Under the pieces are notes generated by a model. That model worked only from the letters and a program-made list of their open reading frames with translations, made no database searches and was not told the DNA's origin. The position numbers and the translations under genes were made by a program. A DNA stretch of 43,012 nucleotides from Chara braunii (taxonomy: Eukaryota; Streptophyta; Charophyceae; Charales; Characeae): contig BFEA01000359.1 of the NCBI GenBank assembly GCA_003427395.1, positions 68,037 through 111,048 on the forward strand, in the 5' to 3' direction. Within the stretch, counting starts at the first letter, position 1. Each line of letters starts with the position of its first letter. Shown one piece after another: positions 19,920-30,973 of this stretch.

Positions 19920-21300
19920 CGATGCCCTCGTATCGTCTGCAGACCAGGGCTCATTCCCTCTTTCCTCATCTCCATTCCCCCTGTCATCTTCGTCTACCGC
20001 CCCGCGCATCCCATCACTACCCTCCTCCCTGCCGCGCCCGGCGTGGGCCTCTTCTTCACTAGCCATACCTGTACCAGCACGACCACTTGGCGCTTCTGAT
20101 GGATCCGAACTTCCACTCTGCTTAGCCAGGGAGGGCTGCCAACTTACCTTCTGCTCTTTTTCCCGGCTATCTTCGCTCTGTCAAGCTCCTTCATCCAATG
20201 TATACGGGCTGTCACTTTGCTCCATCCTTTTGTCTGCACTCTCTGCCCCCCCCTCCCATGACAGTGGCCCTACCCCCCCTCCTTTGACCGAACTTTCTGC
20301 CTCCGAAACCATACTCTCAAGCTGCACCTCTTGTTCCCTCAGGGGAGGCCAGTATCTATGTTGTTGGACCTTAGTTGACACCTGCATCCTGGTCGGTGGT
20401 GACTGCTCTCGTTCCTTCCCTCCCTCTGAATTGCTTTGCCCTTGTACCTTGCGGGACTCCTGTATCCCTGTCGGTGAAGTCCGCTCCCGTTCCCTCCCTC
20501 ACGTCGTGACACTCGTCCAGTCCGGCTCCTGGTGATATCCTCTATTGGCCCAAGTCGACTCCTGTGAAGCCGAAGTGCTGGATGGGGTCGGCTCATCCTC
20601 CACCAGCCGCCGTTCTTCAGGCGGGCCCGTAGTGACCCGCTTCTTCCCTCCTCCTAGGACGACCCGGCTGTCGCCCCCGTTTTTCCCGATCCGGGCCAAG
20701 GTCTGGCACGCCCTTGCATGGTCGTCGCCCTTGGAGTGTTCGCCCGTGCCTCCCCCAAATATACCCCTGCATGTCCATCCGGTCTTCCCAGCTGTGTTTC
20801 TCCTGCTACTCGCCCTGCCATCTCCACCTGACTCCCTCCCTGTTGTTCACCCCGCTCCCCTACCCCAGGGCGGGCTCCCTTTTGACTAACTCCCTGTACC
20901 ATGTGCTCTGCTCCTTCCCACCCTCTTTCCTCGCTAGCTCCCTGCTGACTCTCGGCTAGCGGGGGATTCCCTCTGTTCCCCGCCCTGTCCTTGACCCCAC
21001 TCCTCCGTCCTGGGGCGAGCACTCCTTTGGCTGACTCCCTGGGTCATATTATCTGCATCTGCCCGCCATTGCTTCTCACTTGCTCTCTGCTGGTTCCCAG
21101 CTCCCACCAGGGAAACTACGCGTTGCCTCCCTTCTTCTTAATCCACTCTTACCTTTCCTTCCCCCCCATGTTCCACTTGCCTCCCGCCCCTATCCCCCCC
21201 CTTCACCTCAGACCCAACCCCCCTCAGCTGCCGCTCCAATTCGTCCATCTCCTGACCTCGGGGGGTGCTACCCCCCCCCCCCCTTTAATCCCGTCCTTCG
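19920..21300. other. Pyrimidine-rich intronic DNA, no gene seen
   Basis: C/T-rich on the + strand. Several frames stay open on both strands because of composition. It may be the low-complexity part of LINE ORF1 on the minus strand, but no motif supports that directly. Confidence 0.4.
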
Positions 21301-21321
21301 AGTGCTCCCTAGGCAATTACT

Positions 21322-21587
21322 CCCCAAGTTGATGACATAGTCCTGTGCACCAGCGCTCTCCCCACGCCCTTCTAGTCCCCGCTCCTTTACTATGTCATCC
21401 ATCTTCCCCTCTTGCAGGTCAATACTCCTGCCCTCAGAGTTTGACCACCCACATCCCCAAGCTGATGACATAGTCCTGTGCACCAGCGCTCTCCCCACTC
21501 CCTTCTAGTCCCCGCTCCTTTACTACGTCATCCATCTTGCCCTCTTGCTGGTCAATACTCCTGCCCTCAGAGTTTGACCACCCACAT
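21322..21587. repeat. 133-bp tandem duplication
   Basis: The block from ccccaagttgatgacatagt to gagtttgaccacccacat is repeated once (21322-21454 and 21455-21587) with few differences. Confidence 0.85.
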
Positions 21588-21720
21588 CTCCTTCCCCCAG
21601 TGTCCTGCCCCCCCCCCCTCTTTCTCCCTCTCTTGCCTGGAGGGGAGATCCACCACCGCGCCCGACTCTCCACCCTTCCCCACAGCGTCGTCTCCTCCCT
21701 GTTGCCAGGTTGCTCTGATC

Positions 21721-21872
21721 CTTTTTTTTTTTTTTTTTTTCCCAAGCACATCGGCGGCGGGGATGGTGAGGGTGCTGATAAGAGCATATACCTCTCCCAT
21801 TCCGCATGATGGCTCCGTTCCACTGGTGGGGAGCTGCACCTGCTGGAAATCGGGTCCAGCGTCCCTTAACAT
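21721..21872 (-). mobile_element. Short A-tailed retroposon, family 1, copy d
   Basis: T run 21721-21740, then ggtgctgataagagcatatacc and, at the far end, ctggaaatcgggtccagcgtccctta. This is the cleanest of the four family-1 copies. No target-site duplication was recognised. Confidence 0.65.
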
Positions 21873-22760
21873 TCACTGCAAGAAGCCATAGTTATATCAG
21901 TTTCGGTCGTAGGTTGTAGTTAATAGGCACTGGACAGCATTGATTGCCCTCCACAGAGGGAATTAACTGCCCATCTATTTTAATTTTTAACAGCTCAGCC
22001 ACACAGCCCTTCCACAGTCCTACATCCTTAAGCGGTTCCACCACGTCCCTGCAACATGGCAGAATTACAATCAGCAGCCACCATTCCTTTGAGAGCAAAC
22101 TCCCCAGGCCCCCTCCTGACCCGAGAGCACTCCCAGAGGCGAACGTTACTCAATCCATAAAACCCTGATCCCGGATGCTCCTTCCTATTCTCAGATGCTT
22201 CTAAGTCATTCTATGGTGTGTGGCGAGCTTAATTGATGTATGGATCCTGCCAACTAACAGGCAACCGGATCGAAGTGTGTGGCGAGCTTAATTGATGTAT
22301 GGATCCTGCCAACTAACAGGCAACCGGATCGAATATTATCAAGACGAAGCAGAGCACCCACTCTCATAGGCATTGATGATATTATTCCAATTTCATCTGA
22401 GGGCTGCTCTTTCCCAATATCTTCATATTATCCCAATTATCTGCTGGTCATCCCCCAGCCTGAAGACTTACTCAAAACCCTAGGTCAGTGTCCACGGCTA
22501 GCACGATGCAGCTGTGTTTCAAAAATTTTAACAGGCGTCATTGTGCACGTACGGGAGGGATGATGAACTGATGAGGCGGGGAGCAAAGTGCAAATCGGTC
22601 CTCGCTTCGAAAGCAAGAGGGAATCACTCCACAGGGAATTTCCTTCCCCCTACTCGACCACCTCACACCACTAGCCAACTCCTAATCTCGCCCACCCGTC
22701 ACCCCAAATCCCTCGTAACCTCACCACCCCCATCCAACACGACCCTCAAACCCTCGTCGA
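21873..22760. other. Intronic DNA with an exact 59-bp tandem duplication
   Basis: The 59-bp unit starting gtgtgtggcgagcttaattg occurs at 22216-22274 and again, identical, at 22275-22333. Otherwise no gene or element recognised. Confidence 0.7.
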
Positions 22761-22779
22761 CCCAATCTCAAATAGCAAC

Positions 22780-22990
22780 CCTAAAAAAATTCCCCCGAAA
22801 AAGAAACACCGGATTGCCCCGTTGTCAACCTCTCGAAGACCGCATAAGAAGGCCGCCATGGCACCCAGCAGAGGAGGGGTGCAGGGGAAACCCTTTCTGC
22901 TAAGCATGTCACGCGTAGTGCACTTGCCTTTTGATTGGTGCCCTTCACTCACCCTGCGATACCTTTTGATTGGTGCCCTTCACTCACCCT
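22780..22990 (-). other. Short direct duplication and open frame downstream of the 259-codon ORF
   Basis: The segment ttttgattggtgcccttcactcaccctgcga occurs twice (near 22928 and 22965), giving VSEGHQSKG twice on the minus strand. The frame after it reads LSRKGFPCTPPLLGAMAAF. No family recognised. Confidence 0.35.
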
Positions 22991-23728
22991 GCGAACTGTT
23001 ACAAGAGCAGGCTCCCCACCTTGCCCGTCGTTGCCTAGCTGCAGGGCAGATTGCCGGTCAAATTGAGGTAATTGGACCTCCTTTGTATTCATTATTGCAA
23101 CGATCTGGGAGGCTGCAGCGTTTGTCATGCCATCATTGCCATGTACTTGCCCCCATCCATCAGGCATGACGATGCCCCACAGGTGCTGACCATGTACTTG
23201 CCCCCATCCATCAGGCATGTCGATGGCCCACAGGTGTTGATTATTGATCCGTTCTCGCCTTTGACCACAGAGGAGGCTCGTTTCCTCCTTGGTCTGAGAC
23301 TCGTGTGGAATCACATCATTTGTCACTTCGGTTGTCTGTGCTTCAGTCATATAGCCGTCAGGTCCATCACTTTTATGAGTGTCATATGAGTCATGATCCT
23401 TCGTCGCCACAACTTCGTGGCCGGCATCATCATGCAGGCCTTCCTCAGTCACCTGCCAGTTGTCGACGCTGATTGTGGCCCGCCGTTGTACCCAAATCGT
23501 CCGTAGCTCGCCCAACGATGTAATGCACTCATAAATCTCACCGGAAACCTGGTCGTTGGCAAGGCTATCTTGTAGTTGCAAAAAGACGCTCGCTCGCAAC
23601 TCGTCTTCCCATCCATTGAAGACCTCCTGTGCTTCCCGAAGAAGCTCCAGCGGTAAGTTCTCAAAGTTGTGTTGCATAATCACGAGTGCCTCTTCTATCT
23701 GTCGTTTGTACATCTCTGCTGCCAACAC
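22949..23728 (-). other. Unrecognised 259-codon ORF (possible retroelement gag-like)
   Basis: The longest open frame in the window not caused by simple repeats. The N-terminal half is acidic and probably helical (YKRQIEEALVIMQHNFENL; ELLREAQEVFNGWEDELRAS). The C-terminal half contains two adjacent 17-residue repeats (QHLWAIDMPDGWGQVHG and QHLWGIVMPDGWGQVHG) encoded by a 51-bp duplication at about 23138-23240. An ATG-led frame just upstream (MEKKDLATKG near 23840) is out of phase with it. It lies among LINE debris on the same strand, so a gag-like origin is possible, but no signature residue supports it. Confidence 0.35.
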
Positions 23729-24239
23729 CCACTCTTGCCCTGTCGGAGGAGGGGGGGCGGCTCTTGTGGTGTTCGGTGCTGCAGGTCAGGAGGGATGGCC
23801 TGCACACCCCCTTTGTTGCTAAGTCCTTTTTCTCCATTGCTGTTGCTCGTCCGCTCCCACCGATGTTGTATGGAAGAAGCTTCTCCTCACGTAGATGGCG
23901 CTGGGGTCACCACACCCCATGTGGTCCACGTGGTGTTGCCACTCCAGCCTGGGCGGCTGGGGAATGCGGGTGCGCAAGGCCCGGGGGACAGTGAGTCCCC
24001 GAGCACGTGGGCGGGTCCTGGCGGTCAGGCCTTGCTGGCCGCGGGCCGCGTAGCGCTGGCGCTCCTTGCTTTCTCGTCAACCTACCTGGCCGGGGCGCTA
24101 TTGCAGACAACGAAATCACTTGAGTCGAGATCCTCCCTACCGACTTTAATTTTTCAGTCATCCTCGCCAAACAGCCACCTAGGTTCGTCTGTCTGCATAG
24201 GGTCATATCCCAAGTCCTCCATCTATTGCTGCTCCCACC

Positions 24240-25063
24240 TTAGCCACGTACCTCCCCACCTGCCCCTCCTGTGCCTGGTGGTACTTCCCCCCGACATAGT
24301 TGGAGTCGGCTCCACTGACTCTCGCCGAACTCTGGCCTCTTGCATCTCCCGGCAAATTTGCGGATCCACCCTGGCCTCAAGGAGACGCCATGCATCCTGC
24401 TGTGCGCCCGACTGTAGTATCGGGTCCAGGGTTCACCACAACTCCCTTTGACAACGCGTACCTCCTGGGTAGTGTATGGGCCTGTTGCAACTAACATACT
24501 GTCTGCATGCACATTTCTCAGCGGGCCATTGATCACAGACTTTGTAAACTCTCGCTCTTTATCCCCAAAATATCTCCTGCTAACAATCATCCCCAAAAAG
24601 GCTGCCACTGAACCCCTCACCCATTTCACTGCCACCGGTGTAGTCCGGTACACTTTCACACCCATGGCCATCTCCTCCTTTCCTCCACTCTCATTTTCTC
24701 CCGCTCCGCCGGGGATTTCCATGTAAGTAGGGTTATCTCCACCCTCTTTCCCCCTAGTGGCAGAGATTCCTTCTTCTGGTCATTGACCAGCCAATCTCTC
24801 ACCTCCACAGAAGGAGCCAAGCATGTGACCAACGTTTCTCTCTCCACCTCGAACTCTCCTTTCCACTCCCCACTTCCCATAAGCCAAAACGGCTCCAGCA
24901 TCTGTATCCATGCCTTCATAGCACCTGTAATCCACGCCTGCACCCTGTCTGGCAATTTGCCGACCACCATGTGTGTACGTATGCAAGTGTTTTGAAGATA
25001 GGTTACCTCGTTAACCGGTCTTGCGACACATCTTCCTCTATCCACCACATAATTCACCAGACC
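24240..25063 (-). pseudogene. LINE ORF1-like (gag-type) fragment
   Basis: The minus-strand frame below the adapter reads VNEVTYLQNTCIRTHMVVGKL, then EVRDWLVN, GGKRVEITLLTWKSP, and in the next frame MGVKVYRTTPVAVKWVRGS. This order loosely follows the N-terminal domain (DUF4283 type) of plant LINE ORF1 proteins and the segment after it. There is a frame change near 24720. The frame is cut upstream by the sequencing adapter at 25064, so residues encoded across 25064-25101 are not biological. Confidence 0.4.
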
Positions 25064-25101
25064 CTGTCTCTTATACACATCTAGATGTGTATAAGAGACA
25101 G
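25064..25101. other. Sequencing adapter: Nextera mate-pair junction (two Tn5 mosaic ends)
   Basis: CTGTCTCTTATACACATCT (25064-25082) is followed directly by its reverse complement (25083-25101). These are two 19-bp Tn5 mosaic ends head to head, the Nextera mate-pair circularisation junction. Translated, it gives the familiar contaminant peptide SYTHLDVYKRQ. It is not part of the organism's DNA. Sequences on the two sides may not be adjacent in the genome. Confidence 0.97.
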
Positions 25102-26089
25102 CGACACCACTCTCATTTTCTCCCCCCCTCCCGACACCACTCCCACTCCCCACCCCCGCTCCCCCTACCCCCCCCCACCTCCTTTCGGATCGTTCTCGCC
25201 ACTACCCCTGACCCTGTCACTGGTCAATCCCACCCCACTACCTGCCAACACTCCAATGATGTTGGGTGATCAAGGGGGGAGAAACGTCGACCAGACTCAA
25301 GGCCTATGTCGACCAGGAGACAACGCCTATGTTTCTGTCGCCACCCTGTATCCAGCCTTGCCTCTGCACAAGGGGTTCTGGAGCCAGACTCCTCTCGCCC
25401 ACTCTCGTCATGTATGATTCTTTCCACTCTGCAACCCTCTCCCACACTCTACCATTAATCTTAGCCTACCCTACATCCCTGCGTATGCCGAACTTCTGAT
25501 CCTTACCTGTGCCACTGTGTTCTGGAGCCGCCTCTGTTCCCCCGAACCACGTCGTCATTTGCCCATACAGGCCCCCTGGAACGATTCACGTAAGAAGGTT
25601 GTGAATCACAAACCCAAAGAAGAGCTACAGCCGAGTACCCGAAATCACCTCATATGTGGTTGCTCCCAGAACATGTCCAGATGGCTGTGTGAGACAAGGA
25701 GGCCAGCAATTGTCACCATGTCCAAAGAGGTCATCCACGCCATGCAGTGCCCATCAACCCTCCAACCTAATGACGCAGCTACGCTGACTGTGCCCCGCTG
25801 TTGACCGCGGCCAGGGAACTCATTCCTTCTTCGCCCTGTCCGAATCACCTCCATTCACCTTACCCTACTCCTCTCCCCCTCTTCCCCATCTGTACTTTCT
25901 GTCTCCCAAATAAACAGACGACCAATCACCCACCATACCTTGCCACTAACCCACACTGGGGGTTTCGTGATGTCGAAGGTCGCTGCCGATCCGCATCCGG
26001 AGTTTTGTGCCTTTGAAGATCGCAACAGCCCGCCATGCAGACCATGCTCTCTATCCACGCATCACATTGACCGGGGTGTTCCCCCCACG
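25102..26089. other. Intronic DNA right of the adapter
   Basis: C-rich at the left (25102-25190), then mixed sequence. Minus-strand frames here could be more LINE ORF1, but no motif was recognised. Confidence 0.4.

Positions 26090-26147
<58 letters not shown>
26090..26147. repeat. Poly(C) run of 58 nt
   Basis: Uninterrupted C homopolymer. Polyproline or polyglycine frames across it are artefacts. Confidence 0.95.
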
Positions 26148-26946
26148 TTCCCTCGACTACCCCCAGACACTTCGCATGTAACAACACAGGCGACACCGCC
26201 ACCATAGCCCTGTTTCTGCCCAGCTCGACGGACTGCGTGTTTGGAAATTTGTTGATGCGTCCGGAAATTCATTGACTCAGGGAGAGAGACAGCGTGGCAG
26301 TTTGCCGTCCACTTGAAAAGTTGGGCTTGCCTACTCTACACGGGCCGATCGCAGCGCTAATTTTTCTGTCAGAGCGCTAATTTTTCCGTCGCCTCAGCGA
26401 GAGTATTTTCACATCCCTCTTCTTCAGGCTTTGTTTTGCCACCGTTATCAGTGTGCTACCTCATTTTTATGGCCTCTGTCCCTGGCTCTACAGTGACCCT
26501 GATAAAGGCCTCAATTATGATTCACCGTTGACCTTTATTGGGGCTCAAACCTTTGGCGTTGGAACGATGAAGTCCTGTTGCGACCGTAGTCTCTGCCCTC
26601 TTCCAGTCTGTGTAGTCGTTTCGAGTTGTCAATGACTTGTGTGTTGTGTAAAGACGTTAAATGAAATCCCAATCCATTTCCCAGACAATGCTCCTCTCTC
26701 CAAGCCTCCTTTTCCCGTCCGGATTTCTGTGAAGCGCCAAAAAAAGACATAGAAGTGTGGGTGCAAACTTGTTTTTTTTTGGCCTGGTGCTGCCAGCCTT
26801 CTCCATCTGAGCCCCCAACTATGCGGCTGATTAACCACCGCGTCGGAACAAAATAACTGGGAAAACAGCCTGGTGGTTTGGCGAGAACTTGCACGAAGCA
26901 TACGGTTCAGTAGAAATCCCACCCTCCCAAACAAATGGTGACAGAC
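26148..26946. other. Intronic DNA, no gene seen
   Basis: Mixed-composition sequence. No repeat family or protein motif recognised. Confidence 0.5.
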
Positions 26947-27420
26947 TCACGCAATCCTAGAAATAAATGGGGAAAAAAAAAAAAAAAAAACACTAGAAAG
27001 TACATGATTCTTCACTTGTATAGTCAACCGGAAAGTGCCGTAGAGGTTACAGGATAGAAAGCTCTTTATTGAGAGAACACTGCAAGGCGAGATCACAGGA
27101 CAAGCCTTTGACCAAAAATGTTGGTGGAAACCATCCGCCCTAGGACGAAGACGAAAATGTCTGCCCAGGCATGTTTCCCTGAGCACTTCCTTTGGGGCCA
27201 CCATCAACCCATATGTTGTGGACTCATAGACAAATCCATACCAGTAGTGAATAAATGCCAGTCGTGCATAATCCATATTTCCCAAGGCGTCAGTTGAAAA
27301 TGTCGATAGTTGTGAAGTTCCAAGGTAGTCAGTTACCGTGCTTTGCCAAACCCCGATATCATGTGTAAGCTTCAACGACAATACAAGAAGTTGAGCAACA
27401 ACCCCCATGATTACCGGCAA
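26947..27420 (-). other. Unrecognised 157-codon ORF
   Basis: The minus-strand frame opens MPVIMGVVAQLLVLSLKL (hydrophobic, signal-like) and contains YARLAFIHYWYGFVYEST. It ends in a frame made by a T run (26972-26989). An AATAAA on the minus strand (near 27071) lies inside the frame. No family recognised; it may be a decayed retrocopy or chance. Confidence 0.2.
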
Positions 27421-27739
27421 GAGCCAAGTGCGCTACCTTGCTTTGTGTCCTAAGCTTGTGTTCCACGTATTGGCTGACTGCAGAATCATCAGGCTCCAAT
27501 CAGTTGGGAACTCCTTGCGAAGGTGTAGCCACAAACAAACATACCTCACTGTTCTTGAAGAGGGATTCCATTTTAGTTATTTCTCCACTTGAGAATGTCG
27601 GATGATTCTCCTCCTTTCTCAGGGCTTCAATCATATCCTTTTAGCATAGGTCTGTTCAGATTACAGCAAGCTGTTTGTCGTTGCCTGAGCTTGCCTCCTT
27701 CCTTCAGAAGTTTCATGGAGCTGGTTGATCCAAGAGGGA

Positions 27740-27842
27740 TTTCATCACCAAGGGCTACTGGTTGACCTCTAGAATGTTGTTGCAAGCCCCGCATCATCGA
27801 GGTAGGAAGTTCTCCCTGTCCACTGAGCTACGTAGGGGCATG
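27740..27842 (-). mobile_element. Possible tRNA-derived sequence
   Basis: On the minus strand, gcccctacgtagctcagtggacaggg resembles the 5' half of a tRNA with box A TAGCTCAGTGGA (27830-27819). The box B position is poor (gaggtcaacca). It cannot fold as a full tRNA and is probably a SINE or tRNA fragment. Confidence 0.35.
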
Positions 27843-28536
27843 TATCTTCTCTTTTGCAATATTGATTCCATCATCAGGCAGCAATGTTAATTTGCAGCAA
27901 CTGGAGGAGGAGGACAGGATATTCCGCACTTCGGAGAAGGAGAGCCAGGGCACCGGAATACTTCTCCTCGTGTGGGTTTTCCATGGGGTGTGATGCATGC
28001 TGCAAGGCATTAGTCTAAGGAGGAAGAGAGGCAGGCAGGGTACTTGGTCCCAGTTCCATTCCAGGTGTGAATGGAAAGTAAAAGGGGGCAGCTTTGTCCC
28101 TGAACGTTTTCCGTCTCCTTTGTCTGTGGATTGTGGCCACACAATGCACACACTGTGTCTGCATAAGGATAGTGGCTGCGGGTATGTGAACCACCTGCTA
28201 ACTGGCTTCGCCATTGAGAGTTGCAGGACGAGCAGAGGCCCATGTGCATGCGGACCGGACCAACCTTTTTCTTTCATCTTTTTCATTACAACGAGGCTAT
28301 TTCGGTCTGCCCTAAACTACTTACACATGGAACTCTTATCAACTTTGAAGTGGATGGAAGGTGGAAATAGTACCAGCAGCAAGACAGTCCAGACTCCAGA
28401 TATATCTTTTTTCTCTTCGTGTTTTCAGTTTGCAACTTTGCAATACTTTGTATGAATCTTCTCAACGGGTCCGGTTCTCATCCACTCCAAACATTTGTGG
28501 GAAACAATGTCTTCTTCTGATTTTGTGGGGGCACAG

Positions 28537-28608
28537 AGGGCGGAGTGGATCAAGTACATCTCTCTGTTCTTCAACTTGGAGCAGCTGGCAACAGGAGTTT
28601 TCAAACAG
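28537..28608 (+). CDS. Exon 5 of Peripla_BP_2-like gene
   Basis: Residues 229-252: RAEWIKYISLFFN, LEQLATGVFKQ. The acceptor is gggggcacag and the donor CAG/GTGAGA, both phase 0. The aromatic helix (RAEWIKYISLFFN) is one of the most recognisable segments of the eukaryotic binding-protein family and joins the end of exon 4 (SPLK) without a gap, even though 15.7 kb of intron lies between. Confidence 0.85.
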
Positions 28609-30973
28609 GTGAGAGAACCTACAAGTGCCTCATCACAGAAGCACATCACCTCCCTTACCAACCTCTGCATTCCTGCGAGCAGGTGGATGCCCTGGACCTT
28701 GGAAGTACCTGACCATGATCAGTTTCATCTAGCCTGTGGTTTATGTATTCATAAATTATTATCTATACAAAGAGTCAAAGACTATTTTTGTTCATAATCT
28801 TAACTGAATTTGGTGATACAGAGTGAAGTCTGAGGTGATGGTGGGCATCTGCTAGAAGATTTTGAAAACTGAGAAGTCTCTCTCCAGTACTCGACTTGAC
28901 TCTAGCTTCCTAGCCATTACTTTGGCCTCTGTTCCCTCATTGGTGCACAGTTGTTGGGGATTACGATGGGTCGACTATCGCAAGAAGAAAAGGAAGCACC
29001 AGCAGAAAAGGGCGGGGTAAGACCAGGGTTGCAATGCAATGGGGTGTCGCCATGTTCACCGGATAGGCTCACAATGGCGTGTTTTGAAGATCAAGGCACC
29101 AGTACCCTCAACTTGCAGCTGTATAATTCAGGATGGGGTAAGACCAGGGTGTGGCGTATCCATCGGTAGACAAAAAGCAGATGGAGGTATCTCTACCGAC
29201 CACCCCAAAACTTTGTGTTCGGGGGATGGGACTGGTGGCGTAGGATGCAAGGCAGTGATCATTGCGGGCCGGGTCATATGGCCAGGGTTGAACGTAATTG
29301 TCAAATTTAGGACAAGCTTGGGGATAAACATCGGATGGAGGTTCAGGTTGTCTGTGGTTGGAGTGGTGCACTGAATGGAAAAAATGATTGGACAAGTTGA
29401 TGATGGAAAATCAAGCAGTGAATAGGAATGATAGGGCCAGAGATGGTGGCACGTTGAGCATCAACAACCTTCAAATTTCCTGGGGCCACTATAATGAATT
29501 CAGTTTTGAGTTGAGTGATTTGGGGTAAAGATGGTGGTAATGATTGAGCAAGGATTGCATAAAGTTGGGGGGAGGAGGAAATTAAGATAGGACGGTAAAG
29601 ATGGGGATAAATGTGGGGGAAGATGGGATAATGATAGTGTAAGGATGGGATAAAGATGGGGGGAAATAGGGAAAGGATGACAAATATATCATTCAGTACT
29701 GGCCCTGACCTAGTGAACAAGATGAGTAGCAGGTAGGCCATGCTGGACTATCTCTGTGTGTCTGTATGCAAATCTGATCCTTGCAATTAGATGGTAGAAT
29801 TTAACTATAACAGATGTCAGGTTTTGAGTTTGGAAAAAAAAAAAAAAAAAGGTTTTGAGTTTGGACATGGCCATAGCTCAGCGGGCCCTACTTCGAAGAG
29901 ATGCCATTATCGTATCAGTGAATATCTTGTGTTTGTTTCGGGGTTAATGTATTGCAAAGTCTTTTTCTAAGTAAATGGAACCTGAGCCGTGTAACTGACG
30001 TTCCATGTATGAAGCCATCAGTCGGGTCTCTAGGGTATGTTTTCCTAGAGTCCTAGAAGAAAGCAACAGTCCCCCTATTCCACAATGAATGCAGCAGCAG
30101 GGTGAGGGAGTGGTGTGTTGAATGCCTGTGAAGTCCCTATGTTTATATCCTGGAAAACGAGACCTTTGAGGTCGAGAACGCTGAGAGTCTAGTGTACGAA
30201 AGATAAGAAGTTGAAGGAAAAGTCAGGGGAAGGGTTTCATTGGGGATGGGCAGAGAGAAGGGGTTAGGTGGGTGACTTGGTAGGAGATTTTCTACGCGTA
30301 GCTTGGGCATGGGAGAAGCTCGACTACTCATGGGGTTGGTAGGACTGAAGGTGGGCCCCCTCGTGAGGCAGGGGGCACCAGCCTGCGAAAAGGGGCTAAA
30401 GCGCAGAAGGTTTCTCTATCGGCTCGACAACTGTCACAACAGAAACAGCAAGGAATCCGGCCCATTCCTCGGAGGTCAGAAGGGAGAGGAGACGTCGAGA
30501 ATTTAGATATAGAAGAAAGGATAGCGACGGGCCAGAGAAGTGTGGAACCAGGCAACTAAAACATAAGGATAGTGCGAATAGAGATGGGAAAGATTCATTT
30601 TTCTTCTCTTTGGCAGGTATAACCCCATCCACAGGCCCCAAAGCAGGGTCCAAGCATTTCAATGATCTGAACTTACCCTGGAGATTATTGTTTCTTTTCT
30701 TTTTGGGGGGGGGGGCAGATTCCGGCCGGAGACTCAGAGGGATCGCTCTGAATTTCAGGCACGTGTTTTTAAAGGGAAACAGTGCTGATAGGGGAGGGGG
30801 CTTGTTGCAAAGTATGCGTTCAGCTGACAGTCAACCTCTCCTGCATAATAACGGAGAAATAGAAAGATATGTTGGTGCCTTCCTATCATACAAAGATGAA
30901 TCAACTGAAAAATCACGGCAATGCTAACATTTTTTAACTGTTTGTTTATGTGTGGCCCAATCAATTGGAACAG
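28609..30973 (+). other. Intron 5
   Basis: 2,365 nt, GTGAGA...TGGAACAG. Contains purine-rich GGATGGGATAAAGATGG-like repeats (29520-29690) and an A17 tract with flanking direct repeats (29820-29864). No gene recognised. Confidence 0.75.
29820..29864 (+). repeat. A-tract-only insertion with 14-bp target-site duplication
   Basis: GGTTTTGAGTTTGG occurs at 29820-29833 and 29851-29864, separated only by 17 A (29834-29850). This fits target-primed reverse transcription that copied nothing but the A-tail. Confidence 0.75.

Larger units (their letters stand above)
12809..28536 (+). other. Intron 4 (15.7 kb, transposon-filled)
   Basis: GTATGG...GGGCACAG. Filled with antisense LINE remnants (about 14.7-26 kb), A-tailed short retroposons, minisatellites, a 58-nt poly(C) run and a sequencing adapter at 25064-25101. 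Flanking exons join in frame (SPLK-RAEWIKY), so the two sides belong to one gene in spite of the adapter. Confidence 0.7.

Noticed and set aside
22568-22600. ctgatgaggcgggg, another partial hammerhead core
   Set aside because: No GAA in the right place and no helix III.
25021-25269. Open frames on both strands containing SYTHLDVYKRQ
   Set aside because: Produced by the Nextera junction adapter at 25064-25101, not by a gene.
25940-26275. Polyproline ORF
   Set aside because: Caused by the poly(C) run.
27815-27842. A complete tRNA gene on the minus strand
   Set aside because: Only the 5' half resembles a tRNA. The T-arm and acceptor complement are missing, so it is listed as a possible fragment instead.
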